A stretch of 64,000 nt of DNA from Augochlora pura (GCF_028453695.1 NC_135782.1:12090001-12154000), one strand, 5' to 3'; positions 24,920 through 37,445 are shown, numbered from the stretch's first letter. The notes: a model not told the origin generated them from the letters alone. Translations and numbers: made by a program.

Positions 24920-25500
24920 ACCCATAATAAAACGGAATAACTTTTTATGCTATGAACCGTTGACGCTATCTGTCGAATAGTGATTGATTTATGTTGTATG
25001 AAGTTTTGTTAACTAACTGTCAAAGTTTGATGACATTTCGTTCGGTGGAAACCGAAATACGAGAAATTAAGTGACAGTAGTTTTTACGCATCGGTCGAAA
25101 ACCTGGCAATTGGAGACTTTTGCACGATAATGCATCTTCTCGTCGTGCGACAATTATCAACGATTTTTTAACTAAAAATAACATTTTTCTGCTTAAACAA
25201 TCCCCGTACTCATCTGATCTTGCTCCTTGCGATTATTTCCTATATCCTAAACTCTATTTGATTATGAATGGAAACCATTTTGCATTAATTGAAGATATTC
25301 AACGAACGACGACCGCCATCTTCAATAATAATTAAATTAACGACATACGAATGTCATTCGATGCATTCGACGAATGAATAAATCAGTAAATCAGTATTTC
25401 AATTCAGGAGAATTATTAAAAATAATTAAAATCGTTTTTATAAAAATCAATTATCTGTTTGTGTTTTTTAATCCATTTCGGTTTATTTTGTAACAAAAGC
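24920..25500 (+). pseudogene. Internally deleted mariner-family transposon
   Basis: A transposase C-terminal half is readable on the plus strand from about 25095: RKPGNWRLLHDNASS, then a short linker, then PYSSDLAPCDYFLYPKL (the decayed SPDLAPCDFFLFPKL catalytic block holding the third acidic residue) and IEDIQ. After a stop at 25333-25335 the reading continues with NDIRMSFDAF, matching the tail of such proteins, again with stops. The first half of the protein is missing: about 170 bp of apparently non-coding leader at 24925-25090 runs directly into the C-terminal half, indicating an internal deletion. The left edge contains AAAACGGAATAACTTTTTAT. The right edge near 25470-25495 (TTTCGGTTTATTTTGTAAC) is a weak inverse, so the boundaries are approximate. 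It belongs to a different mariner lineage from the 21.2-22.0 kb copy (FFLFPKL-type rather than YHLFRSL-type). Confidence 0.75.
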
Positions 25501-25620
25501 TGTATAACATTTTTTCTGAAATTGTTGATATTGTTAGGGAGATCTCTTTAGCAGACTGTCAAAAGTACTCGAAAAATTGATTTTCTGTTCGATAGATTTA
25601 GTCAAAGACTGCGGCATATA

Positions 25621-26464
25621 CAGGGCGAATCTTGTAATACGTAATGTTCTTAACCAATAGTGTTTGAGACAAATAATAACACATAACCTCTATATAACTT
25701 TGACGACCTTAAATAACTCATAAAATATTTTTTGAACCAAAAAATGTTTTAAAACCAAGTTGCATGGCTTCTACTGAAACATATATTGTATTATAATCAG
25801 TTTCATGTTATTTTGCTTTTTCATAAAGATATCGAGGTCACCTTCAATTGTTTAAATAGAATAGTTAATACTTTTCTAATTCTATTGATATGAAAAAGTA
25901 TTACACCAAATTGAGTCAAAGGTAAATAAGATAACTGAGATATTAGATAAAGTAAATTACATTTATTAGGAGAGATAATTAATCAACGTGACTGCTAACA
26001 CAACGTAGTTGGACAATTTTGTTTACGAGCGACAGATCATTAATGAAAAACATAGTCTCAGATGTTATATAGATAACATCATATTAATCGTGAATGTTAT
26101 ACAATAACAGCAGAAATTCTTGTCAATGTTTCTCATTCATTAATAACAAAATTTCGTAATTGCATTGATGTTAACGAGTAGTAGTTCAAACATCGTTTAA
26201 AGTAGAAATTATTTGACTAATATCTCAGTAATTATGTATCTTAAACCCGATTTAGCGTAATACTAATTAAAATAAATATTAATTACTATATTTAAAAAAT
26301 TGATAGTGACCTTCATGTATTGATAAAAAAGCAAAATAATATAAAACTGATTATAATACTAATACGTCCCCCTAGATACCATATGTCTTCTATCTGAAAT
26401 ATTTTTGCGTACAATAAATATTTTATGAGTAATTTGAGGTCGTTATGTTACGAAACTCGCTTTG
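25621..26464. mobile_element. ACAGGG palindromic element, copy 1
   Basis: Left end: TA followed by CAGGGCGAATCTTGTAA. Right end: the inverse, GTTATGTTACGAAACTCGC followed by TTTGTA. The arms are inverse matches for about 300 bp each. For example, GTATTATAATCAGTTTCATG with TTATTTTGCTTTTT on the left faces a near-identical inverse at about 26322-26360, and ACTGAGATATTAG lies in both arms. The left arm has about 60 extra bases near its outer part. No transposase is present. TA flanks and ACAGGG ends suggest Tc1/mariner superfamily (inference). Copy 2 lies at 46319-47036. Confidence 0.7.
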
Positions 26465-27442
26465 TATAAAATTGATTTCAAAAATTTTTATTGGCCCGCA
26501 TCACACCCATGTATCCGAAAACCCATTGAGAAGTGTAATTTTGTTCAAGGAACAGTGGAAATATTTAAGACAATTAGGAAACTGTAGGGTTACCTTTCTG
26601 TATTTTCGTCACGGAGAAAGGAAATTGCGATACTTATCACGATAATAATCATCTAAACGATTACCCACGGAAGAACTCTCATTACCGTTCACCTAAGAAC
26701 CAATTTCTTTTTATACAATCATCTGATAGCTTTCTCAGTACCTCCTACGATCGTGAAAGAGCGGTATAAAATCTCGTGGCGTATAAAGAAGCCGCAACTT
26801 TCGGATCGTTAGGTTTTTACTCGGTTGAAAATACCTGGACAATTCTTGCAATAACATTTACTTAAACGATTACCATCGCAATGATAGTATGTATTACATT
26901 ATAGAACTCTTTTTCTTGAATGAGTGATAGCATGCGTTGCTATAGAATTAAAATCAATTACAAAACATACATATAATGTACTGAACAAAATTTTCTAATA
27001 ACAATCGTTTTGTGCTTTTAATAGAAAGAGTGAAGTCACTCCGTTTTATTTTTCATAAATCACTATCCTAAAAACTGAAATCGAATTCTAAAGAACATTT
27101 TAATTCGATTTAGCGTTCCTGTTTAAAAATGAAATCGTGCATTATCTAATTTCTAAGTTGACACTAAAATATTTTAATGAATAGAAATTCTTAGCAACTT
27201 TTCTTTGTATGTTCACATACTTTCATTTCTCGAATATTTAAACGAAGAGTTTGACGAAATTCTGTATGTTTGCACGCTGTTTCAGTTTAATTTATTTAAT
27301 GTCCTTGAAATATTTTGCAAAATAAATAACATTAAACGTGTAAAGTAATTGTAACACAATTGTTGACCATAAACGCACTTCGCATCTCAAATTTCTTTGT
27401 ATTTTTAACTGTTTAAGTTTGCTTAAGTATTTCTTGAGTAGC
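26465..27442. other. AT-rich stretch, nothing recognised
   Basis: No gene or repeat boundary was recognised. Confidence 0.5.
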
Positions 27443-27720
27443 TTAACCCTTTGCAAACGAGTGGGGACTCTTGGTCGTCACAGCGTTTCGCCTGGCAGGT
27501 CGAGTGGTGAGTGAAAGGCGACAGTCGGTGTTTATGTTAAGATCATTTCTATATGAATTATATAATTGCATATAAATTATATTTGTATGTATTACATACA
27601 AATTAAGGTAATTGCATATAATTGTATATGAATCATAGTCGTATTATATACAATTGAAAATAATTGTATATAAATTATATTTGTATTACATACAAATTAA
27701 AATAATTTGTATACGAGACA
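27443..27720. repeat. TTAA-started segment with duplicated AT-rich unit
   Basis: TTAACCCTTTGCAAACGAGT (27443) resembles the left end of the family A TTAA elements. Downstream, a unit of about 50 bp containing ATAAATTATATTTGTAT and ATTACATACAAATTAA occurs at about 27561-27612 and again at about 27660-27708. No matching opposite TTAA end was found, so this may be a truncated element that acquired a duplication. Confidence 0.4.
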
Positions 27721-28985
27721 CTCGACATATCTGAGAAAATCGCTTCGTCCTGCTACCTCACTTCGGAAAACTCGTCGTTCGCTAAGTGTTATGTAGTCTT
27801 GATCTTTCACAATTAATACATTTATAAAAATGTATTTCATATATTGTAGGAGATATGAACCTTGAAATAAATACGAAATACGTTAAATCCAAAATGTAAC
27901 AATTGTGTTTCACGCGAACGTAAATGCTTTGAATTTCTTTAAAGAGTTTCAAAAGTTTTTAAAGTATAATATATTGTATCTACTCACATTGTTGTCCTGT
28001 ATTGTCTCTTTCATTTAACTGAAAATGGTGCATTCAAGCATTTCGTTTCCACGGAAATGGCTCTTGTCTCTGTCGAAAAAATTCATAGAATTCCATGGAC
28101 ACACAAAGTTATCAAAAGGTATGAAAACTATATAACTACAAAATTAACTTGTAATTCTGAGTTTTAGAAAATATCTTGAGAACGCAAATTTTCATAATAA
28201 TCTGCCACTTACTTATTATATAATGAACAAAGAGTAAAGAGTTAGTCTTCGAACTCGGCGTCGATAAAATTGTAACGCCATCTTTATTTTCAAGTACTTT
28301 TTTGGTCGACTTACAACAAAGAGTACATAAAATATAATAAAAACGGTACACGTGAAGTTTGTTAACTTTCTTAGTGATCCTTTCAGTTATTTAATTATAA
28401 ACAGTTATTACTTTTATTTATTTACACCATTTTTGCGAGAGGACGAAGAACATTGTCAAAACGTATTTAGTCGTCGTGCCATTACCTAAAATTTATTTTA
28501 TATTCATTATGACAATTAAATAAATTATTGAATTATTGAAAGTTTACAATTTTTGTTACATAAATTAATGTAATCTACAAAATTATCTATTACATTTGTG
28601 TTGGAAATAGAAAAGCACTTGCCAATCTAATATCAATTTTCTATTCATAAGAATGGTTAAAGGGCATGAATGTTGTTTTTGTTATTAATGATTATTTTTA
28701 TATTAGTCTAGTTTTGTACATTCGATGTGCGATCAAATTATGATAATGAAGTTCATTGTTATGTCGCGGAGGAGTAGCTGCTACCAAAATGTTATTTCGG
28801 GACGACACAACGAAAGAGATTTCCAAGAAAATGTGGGTTCTTGTTCAAAATCGGAAAATCTACCAACACTTGTTCGAAGTTGAACTTATTTATTTCGCCG
28901 AAGGTTGTTTCGCACAATTACAATAGTTGAAAGTGAACGCGTGTTTTGGAGTTCGAATGTATGTTGCTATATTTCTAATTCTATT
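27721..28985. other. AT-rich stretch, nothing recognised
   Basis: A 71-codon minus-strand open frame at 28136-28351 is unrecognised. No transposon ends were identified. Confidence 0.5.
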
Positions 28986-29525
28986 CTATTTCTGCTGGGA
29001 AGACCGAAAATCACCATCAACGTCACCTCGGTCCTCCCTATCCCTTCGACTCAAGGGTGGGTGTCGCAAAGGGCTGCACAATCTCGATGGGCCCATGGCA
29101 GTGACGCGAAGTCGCAAGGAACGACGTTTGGGGCCGAGGAGGTGACATCGCGAATCCTTCCAGGGGGTCTCGGGCTGCGCGCGGTCATCGACAAGTCGCC
29201 AACACCTGGGTGCGATATTCTTAATTGCCCCGCGTCCCAAACGTGCCGTCTTCCGCGACCCGTGGTGTGACATGTGCTTTGGGAACGGTTGAAAGGTAGA
29301 TTTCGAAAGTACGGGTGGACAGGCCCACGCCGTAGCTAACTTCAGAGGTCCCAAGCACATGGCCCGGTAATAACACATATTGAAACTAGCGAAATCAGGA
29401 GGGTTCCGTGGCTCAGATCCTACAATTGAGGATAGAGGTACAGAAATGCCTTTACGATATTCGGGTACCTCGTAAGCTAATAAGCATTTTCTAGCAAGAC
29501 CATTTTTATTAGGAGTAGAGGACAT
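28986..29525 (-). other. GC-rich block open on both strands; possible exon or relic
   Basis: A continuous minus-strand frame of 179 codons starts at ATG 29525. The opposite strand is open for 121 codons (28905-29270). GC content rises sharply between about 28995 and 29420. The N-terminal part of the minus reading (about residues 1-75) has mixed, protein-like composition. The C-terminal 100 residues are rich in Arg, Pro and Ser, as GC-rich non-coding DNA often reads. I recognise no domain, signal peptide or family. Alternatives are a first exon or promoter of an undetected gene, a structured RNA gene, or a captured foreign segment. Confidence 0.3.
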
Positions 29526-29854
29526 ATTCTTAGTTTATTAGGCGCTTAAGTGACGAGTACGAGCTTGAAAATAAAAAACACAAAATTGAAACATTTTTTT
29601 TCAATGTAACAAATTTCATTTTTTTTTCAAATTAATTTTTAACATTCACTAATAAAGTGGTTTTTCTAATATCTCATAACAATTTAAGTAATTTGGCACG
29701 ATGTTTAAAAAGTTATTCTGTTTTGAATACTCTCGTGAGAGAATATACCATACGCTACATCACAAAAAGGGCTATAAATAGTAAATAGGCAAACCGATGC
29801 AGCCAATTTTTTCAGTGCTGCTAGATGAAACTATAAACTATGGATCCTGTAAGT
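29526..29854. other. AT-rich spacer, nothing recognised
   Basis: Two T-rich runs lie near 29597-29625. No gene or repeat was recognised. Confidence 0.5.
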
Positions 29855-30151
29855 TTAATACTGTCGCTCACGCTCGCGAGTAATGACTGTCCGAGAAACT
29901 CGAAGTTCGAGGTGAAATTGCCATTCAGGTATAAAAGTATGGGTCATTTGGTTTTTTCCATCATACGGAGGCATTATTAAAGTAGCCAATCCGTAAGTCC
30001 AAAANTCCCTCCCGACAACTTCGATTTTTAGGGTTTTGATCATGATTTCGGGCTTTTCGACCACTGTTCGCCGCCATAAAACCCGACTAGGTAGTCTCGA
30101 ACTGTACTTTATAACGTATATTGGATTAGTGCAGTAGGACGTAACATTCAT
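29855..30151 (-). other. 98-codon open frame containing the only ambiguous base
   Basis: An ATG at 30151 on the minus strand opens 98 codons ending in a charged RERERQY tail. The N at 30005 makes one residue unknown. The composition (WQFHLEL, TYGLATLIMPPYDGKNQMT) is less skewed than that of chance AT-rich frames, so a relic of a gene or transposon is conceivable. I recognise no family and do not assert a gene. Confidence 0.25.
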
Positions 30152-31019
30152 ATTATTATTATAAATAAGCTGTTCAATTAAAACTCAATTATTTAGTTTC
30201 GGAATATGTCAATCGTTATTATACATAATATATATTTTATAATCATATTTCATTAAAATCTTATTTCCCTGCATACGTTCACCGTGACCAGGGCTGTCAA
30301 CATAACCGTAATTTGACTGTGAACTTTTGTAAATATAAGTTATTTAATAAACTTTTACTTTCTGAATTATTTCTTTTCCTACTTTCAATTAATTTTCATA
30401 TTAACGCTCTAATACTGTCATAAAAGTTCAACTTTCGGTAATTATTTTGTAGTTGGTCGATGCAAATTGTGAAGGAACATTTATTTCTTAACAGACATTT
30501 TAAAGTAAAATGTAAAAGATCGATAAGCAACTCATAATGTTTAGATACTTATAAAAATAAAATCTAAAACTCTACCTATAGAATGATTCAAGGTTTCAAC
30601 TTCAAAGGTACGTAATAAATAAAAATTAAACGATATATATAATACTTAACGATGAAAATACTTTACCTTTTTTCTAAACAGAATAACTATTACTATACAG
30701 CTAGAATTTTTTCCCATTTTCGCAAAAGTAAACATTTTATGATTACCTACGCACAAATATGTCAAATAAAACTTTCGGTGGATTTATAACTGGTTTTCGT
30801 AGAACAGAAAAGTTCGAAAATTTGAACAGTTTCATTAACACTGAACACAATGGCCAATAGAATTGGCGCTGGGCATTGCCCATTAATACTGAAAAGATCT
30901 AATTTATTTAAATCCATTAAGTTATTATTATTGTAGTCGCTCCAATAATGTGGTTTATTCGATGAATTCCGACGAAGTGTGTTTATCAATTTCATAATTG
31001 TCAAGTAAAACATGTCATT
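30152..31019. other. AT-rich stretch, nothing recognised
   Basis: An 83-codon minus-strand frame at 30762-31013 is unrecognised. The word GGCGCTGGGCATTGCCCA near 30866 contains a small inverted repeat. Confidence 0.45.
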
Positions 31020-31930
31020 TATTGTGTCATATGTAGATCATTTGACCGTGATACGGGTAGGGTTAATTCCCTGTCCATGGGCAGTGCAACTGGCCAACAC
31101 TCACGCGAAATCTCCCCTATGGCCTAAGACACTGTTTCCATAATCATACTCTTAACTTGGGCAATTCTCTGCCGTCTCCATTCGATCTCACTTAGTGTTC
31201 TGCGACCTTGAACGGATCGAATAAGATCCCCATGGTAGATGTCGCATTGTCGAGTAACCAGAATGGCTAGATATTGAAACTAATTAGGGTACGTGTCCAC
31301 AGGCGAGCCAATAACGCGTCCGAAGGGTGCACTGGACGGAGTTATGGGCAGGGGAGACATTTCCTAGCCGAGCTGTGGTACGTGCGATCGACAACAATGG
31401 CTAAGGGTGTCGAAGGGTCGGAGACAATGAGTCGAAGAGTCGAAGCGGGAATCGTTACTCGCGAGGGTGCGCTACTCGCAATTTTGTAAATAGGGAATAG
31501 TCGGATTATTCTAAGCAACGATGATTCAATCCCGGCGGCACCCTGGCAGCTGCGCATTCTGTTGGGGTTAAAGTTACACACCATTCGCACCAACCGTTGC
31601 GCGTTGTTAGCATTTCGACATGGACCTAACCTAGCCCACCTTCTGTGAACCGATCGTTTATCACGAGATCATGCGGGTCCGCGGGACGAATGATCGTGAG
31701 AGAACAATCTCCTTCCTGAAACGTATTTCCCTTTCCCAGATAGAATTTTCATCTGTGAACTGCGGCTTTGAACGATGCAATCCCAGAGGTAAAAGTTCAT
31801 TGGGCAGACTGATAAATTGCTCACGGTAGGCGAGTCTCTCGTGCATCGATAACTCTGAACATCCAGCAATGCTATTATTTTATCGAGACTTGCTTCATCC
31901 CGACCTTTTTCAGTAGAGAGTGGCAATGAA
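31020..31930. other. Mid-GC block, possible old LTR or regulatory DNA
   Basis: This region is more balanced in composition than its surroundings. It contains overlapping open frames on both strands (61-92 codons) with no recognised domain. Short repeated words such as GTCGAAG recur at about 31407-31445. I found no paired terminal repeats. An LTR fragment or a regulatory block is possible but unproven. Confidence 0.25.
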
Positions 31931-33437
31931 CAAGCCTTTGTTACCAATTAATTGTTAACGCAAGCTGGTTCAGAGAGGATTAGTAACTAAATGTCTCTGT
32001 TCTGTTTTGTTTGAAAGAACACTTTATCGACCCTGCGAGACTCGGATCTACTTAAACCCAAATTATAAATATCGTTATTTGACTATTTATTTTTTCCAAT
32101 TCATTCAAATTTTCACATGTTTCATTGACACTAGGACTATCGAACTATAACAATATATGCTTAAATGAAAGAGTTTGTCTAGAAACTCCTCATAGAAACA
32201 TCTTCATAATATTAGGAATCGTAAAAGAAAAAGTTAGAAACCTGATCTACAGAAAAACCTTAAAATATATGCTGAAGAAAATGATTTTAAGCATCTCCAA
32301 TTATATTTCCAGTCATGCTTACGTTAAATTATTCCTTAAAGTAATTTACCCACATATAGTAATCGGTAGTTATATTAAAATACATAAACTTGTATAAAAC
32401 TTATTTAAACGTTTCTATTTTATGCTGTATGTTAATAAAATGAAAAATATTTAATTTCTCTTTTTACATTATCAAAATTTACTTCCAGTTTCAATAATGA
32501 ATCATCAAAACGAAATATTCATTTCAAGCTTTCATAATGAATTATCAAAATGAAATGTTTTGTTTCCTGAAATTTAATTTCCTATTTGAAATACTATTTC
32601 ATTTGAATTGTCTATTATTTCAAGTAGTATCTGAAATATTTTTTCTATAAATATTACCCAACACAACATAGCTGCAGCAAGGGTTATAGTTGTTAACGTT
32701 TGAAATTGATATTATTTTGGTAAAAGATAAAATACCGATACCGTCACTGAAACCAAGTGCCGGAGAAAATGCTGCAATTGCATCAGTGTCGTCTGAACGC
32801 ATCCTAACTAATTTAATATACGAATTAAATATACTTTATTCGGATGACCTGTTATCGTTCACTATCACGTAACCCGGATCACGGTTACAATCAGACCGCT
32901 TCTATTTAAGTACATCCATTGCGGTGCGATGACCTCGAGCTATAAATACGTGCTATATTTCCCGCCTGAAATACGCTGAATAGTCTGAATAACTCCGAAA
33001 CGTCTTATTGAGAGGTGACTTTTTCTGTGTATTCACGCGCCAACGAAAGAAAGGGTTAACTTATGCCAGGACGAGACGCAAATATATGCGAAGTCGATTT
33101 CACGCGTACTTCTTAACGAATTTTCAAACGGAAATGTCGCTGAAGCCATACCAATATGCATGGGAAATAGCGTTCGCAGACTTCGCTCGCGTTGTCTTCA
33201 GAGACGACTCATTAATTGTTCTCAGGAACGTGCGACGAATAAAAATACCATAGGAAGGTTTTCACGAGTAAATACTAGCGGTGAAACACTAGACGAAAGT
33301 ACTAGTTGAAAATCAAGTTTTTTTAACGCTAGACACAGTAAAGATGTATAAGCAAATGAGTCGAGATAAACTTGGTTTATAATAGTGTTATTAAACCTTA
33401 AATTTCTGTGAAAGAAATATTAATAAGAACAGACCTA
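31931..33437. other. Mostly AT-rich stretch, nothing recognised
   Basis: Open frames of 60-90 codons (for example 32125-32397, plus strand) lack recognisable domains. AAACGAAATATTCATTTCAA-like words recur around 32505-32560 as a short local repetition. Confidence 0.45.
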
Positions 33438-33648
33438 CAGAAGCGTGAATAATTATAGACTCAAAGTAACTTTTACAGTTTCAGTAATATTTAAATAAGA
33501 ACTTAACGATGTATCAGATTTGTGTATTTCTATTTCCCATTATTTTTAATGTAGAAATATTCAAATATAGTTTCTTTTCCTTAATGTTTGTTCAAATATC
33601 TGTAAAAATGTAAAAGATATTTTGTGTTTGTAATTATTCACAGCACTG
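33438..33648. mobile_element. Tc1-like MITE, second copy
   Basis: Left end: TA then CAGAAGCGTGAATAATTATA, then GACTCAAAGTAACTTTTAC. Right end: AATTATTCACAGCACTG, the inverse of a CAGTGCTGTGAATAATT end. The two arms diverge from a T-rich centre. It shares arm sequence with 6335-6518 and 40394-40620. About 210 bp, non-coding. Confidence 0.7.
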
Positions 33649-33689
33649 CAAGTGATCCCTCTTAGCAAAGTCATCCTATATATTTAAAA

Positions 33690-34024
33690 CAAACTTATAT
33701 GTTGTCAAGTTTTTGTTTAGATATCGGCAGAATGGAGGAAAATAGATTTTTAAAGTACTAAATGAACTATAAATATTTGTATTTTCTCATGTAAGTGGGA
33801 ATAACAAATAAACTTTTTTTGAAGTAGTAATTACATATGAATATTACGTAGTTAAATATATGTAAATAGGAAAATATCATATGTAACTAGTACATCAAGT
33901 TTATTTACCAAATTCTGCGTTATATGAGAAGGTACAAACTGTTTAAAAAATCTATTTTTCCAAGTCCTGGGTAACAGCAACGACGTAAAAGTTACTTTGA
34001 GTCTATAATTATGCACGCCACCAT
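33690..34024. mobile_element. Tc1-like MITE, right part with intervening DNA
   Basis: It contains CAAGTTTTTGTTTAGATATC (as in the 6335-6518 copy), then about 245 bp not found in that copy, then GTAAAAGTTACTTTGAGTCT and a GCACGCCACCATA end. The interruption looks like an insertion or a rearranged neighbour copy. It lies just downstream of the 33438-33648 copy, making a composite cluster. Confidence 0.5.
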
Positions 34025-36899
34025 ATGCAGTCCTTTGAAGTCCCCTTTCGCAACAGTAACAGACGCAACAAAATTCAATAATGTAAATGCACGGAACAAA
34101 AATTGCGAGGGTACTGTTGCGTTATCGCAACGTTGGGTCTTAATGAGTTAAGCGGAAATGAATTTCATACCTGCTGGAATATGGTCGCATACTTTCACAA
34201 GGAACGTAGTAGAATATTTTGGATGGCAGCATGCGCTGGCGTGCAGCAGGCATCACGCATGTCCCGTGCAGCAAGTATCACGACATCGCGGGCTACTATA
34301 ATATTGGTCACGCCATATGGCGTCGATGGAGCGTAAAGGGTCGCCGGTCCTCGAGCTCCTGAAAGCAGTTCGCTTACCAGTCCTTCACCTTGGTTCTCGA
34401 GAGGTCGCCATTACAAGGAGATCCCGCTCTTTTGTTCCAGCCACATCGCTCCGGTGTGTTTCGCGCGCGCATTCTCATTTTGCGCATATACGTGCTCTCG
34501 CGCCGCGACGAAAGATCTTCACCTCGTCCTCGCTCCCCTGGGCAATTAACGCTTTTTTCCCTAACCCTCCCGCGAAGGGTTCATGTAAATGAACGGTAAA
34601 CGACCGGCTACTGCAGGAAATATCGACTATGTGACCCCTTCCTGCTTCTTGCCACTTCAACCAGAAAAAAAAACATCGTTCCAGAAATTTTTCTAATATT
34701 TCTACGCGCAGTATACGCAATACCCAACCGCATAACCATATTTTATTATTAGCTTGGGCATTTTTATGCAAAATAAAAAGTTGTTTGCACCAATTACAAA
34801 GTGCAGGAGCTGTGTAAATGATTGCTTTTCGTTATAATCATTTAAATGACTCGAACAATGGTACGATGGTATTTTCAAATTACTCGATCGATTCTACTGT
34901 GTTGCGTTTAATCTACCAATTCTTGCCATAAATGCATCAAATCCGCAGTCCTCTGATCATTAGAAATCTATTTAAGAAAATCTTTCGAAGAACTGAATTG
35001 AGAAGAATCTAAATTAAATGGTAATTAATAGATTGAGAATTTGTATGTATTTATGGTATACGCATGTTTTTAAAATGCAGTTTTAAAATCAAATAATTGT
35101 ATAATTTCTTCTTTCTTCAAATATTTATAAAAGAGTTTATAAAAATGAGAATTTAGATAAAGACCGCAGTCTAGTATTTTTGTTACAATTAGTATTACAA
35201 TTAGTAACATTAACGATTTTCCACCGATTCTAATATGCCATGTACGCAGTCTAGGGTTACGATACATTTAAAATAACTTTTGTCTACATCTATAAAACTA
35301 CTGTCGCTCTTCTGAACACAATAGAAACTACATAATAAACGAAATCATTGGTAATAAAGTATAATTAACAAATAGCGTGACAATTTATATTAATTAATTT
35401 ATTATATTTTCACGGTGAACTTCATATATGATTTGGGAGTAAAAATTAGTGTTATAAAAAACATGATTATGTTGAGAGTTAGAAGTTTCATTATCATACA
35501 CAAATTATGGATATTGTAAACTTGATGTTGATTGTACAATTGATGATATATGCTAATAAATGTCAAGAAATTTTTTAAATTAACGTTTATAGCATTTTTA
35601 TTAAAAAAGTTATTAACCAAATTAGTTTTACGATTTTTCCCTGATAATCTTTAATCTGCTTTTTCCATGGAATATATATTTCTTAATAAAATTATAAAAC
35701 ATCATGTTTCAAAACTTCCTCCAAATTCGTTACAATTGTAATTGAATTGAAAAAGTAAAAGTACAGTGCAAATGAATGAAAAAACCATAATTATGTTGCA
35801 TCTTATTGAAGATAGTAAATTGAAACTTGCAATTTATATTAATCGTTGCTTATATTAATTGTTACTATAGTTTATAACTGCCATTAAAACGTTCCAAAAC
35901 GTTGTATATTCGTGTCTTTTACATACATACGCATTACGTCCATAAACCAGAACGTTGTTAACGTTAGCTGGCGCACAGTATGCTGCAGAAGAACCAGCGA
36001 GTATAAATGCTCAAGGGCTCTTTAAAATGTTTCATTTATGAAATTGAAAATGTACCACCACAAACTGTAGAAAAAACATTTTAGTTTCTAATGTTTCGGT
36101 AAAAACTGCCAATTTTTATTTTTTTTTTTTAAAGTGATTGTTGAAAATTTTCAACGAACACTGATTGTTTTTAATTAAATTTAATATTTCAACTGAAAGA
36201 GTTAGAAATAAATAAGTGTTACGTATTGACTGATTCAATAATATCTAGTAAATGTCCTCAGAAAATATTTTTTATATCTTTTTTATGCTACTTGAAGTAA
36301 ATGAACAATGTACGTAGAAATAAAGATGACTTACAAAACATTATCTTTATAAAGTGAAATACTTTTCTTTTCACTTTACAGATCTTGTAATTACCTTCAT
36401 TGAAATAAAACATTTGAATGGTCTGTTGTAGCCAGAAAAAATAAGCTAAATTTTAAGCCGATAGAGTGGGGTAGGTAACGGAAACAGCCATCTTTGTTTA
36501 TTCACACCGTGCAACGGAAAATCATTAGTTTAGGAAATACGATACTTTTAATGTTGTCATCGCAAGTGTTAAGAATATAGAAAATATCGTGTAATATGAA
36601 TAGTTACCATATTAAATTCATACCATTTTCGAGGGTGTCATGATTTCCTAACAACATTATAATAAACACTACCTTAACTTAATGATTTCTTAACATAAAG
36701 AAATTAATACGTTTTGTAAAGAATATCAAAATGCATCAATTGATGCGATTATAAATACATGTGTCCATGAAAAAGAATGTTAATGACCTTCATATATCCT
36801 CCACACATCTACCAAACTACGTCAAACCAGTATGAACATAATGTGCCTCTCTTGAAACCATTTAATTAATAAAGTGACTCTTAATTTGTTAATAATTAG
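34025..36899. other. GC-richer patch then long AT-rich stretch
   Basis: About 34200-34600 is GC-richer, with overlapping 69-91-codon open frames on the plus strand and 98 codons on the minus strand, none recognised. The word GTGCAGCA followed by a CATCACG-type word is repeated near 34240 and 34266. From 34600 to 36899 the sequence is AT-rich with nothing recognised. Confidence 0.45.
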
Positions 36900-37445
36900 C
36901 TAATAGAAGGTTTACTGAACAGTTACTAGAGTGCCTCTTTTAATTTTTCTATTTCTTGGAATAGCAAAATAAAACAAAAAATTCTCACTCCTTGACTTTT
37001 ATATCTGAGTTTATAAAAAAATTTAAAGAAAGCTTTTTGTAGAACTCGATAACTTATGTTCATGTTGAATATTTCATCAAATCCGGTCAATCTTAACACG
37101 AACTGTAAATAATTATAAGAGATCGCGAGAGATTACAATTTTATTCCGATTTTTGATACTTTCGATCAAAAAATCTATCAATACTTGTAGCTTAACTCTG
37201 TTTTAACCGATTTCGATGATATTTCCAGCGTACGTATAATTTATCGAAAGCCATTTTGAATTTGCGATGCAGGTTAAAATAAAAAAGTGAAACAAACAAA
37301 AGTGTTTTATTTCACTTTCGTTTTGTCATTTTAAGTAGGAGAAAAATCGAAGGAAGTATTATAGTCATTCCCTGATAGACTAATCTTTCTAACATGTAAG
37401 AAAAATTCAAGTCGTATAATCCCGGTTAAAAATAGTTATTCCGTT
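36900..37445. mobile_element. Palindromic repeat family P, two-armed copy
   Basis: A reverse arm at about 36940-37065 (TTTCTATTTCTTGGAATAGC, then TTATATCTGAGTTTATAAA, then GATAACTTATGTTCATG) faces a forward arm at about 37220-37445 (AATTTATCGAAAGCC, TTTTGTCATTTTAAGTAGGA, AGTTATTCCGTTTTAAAA). The centre (about 37100-37220) contains GATACTTTCGATCAAA and TTGTAGCTTAACTCTG, which also occur in altered form at the centres of the 48.8 and 54.5 kb copies. So the centre is part of the element. It is non-coding. Confidence 0.7.
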
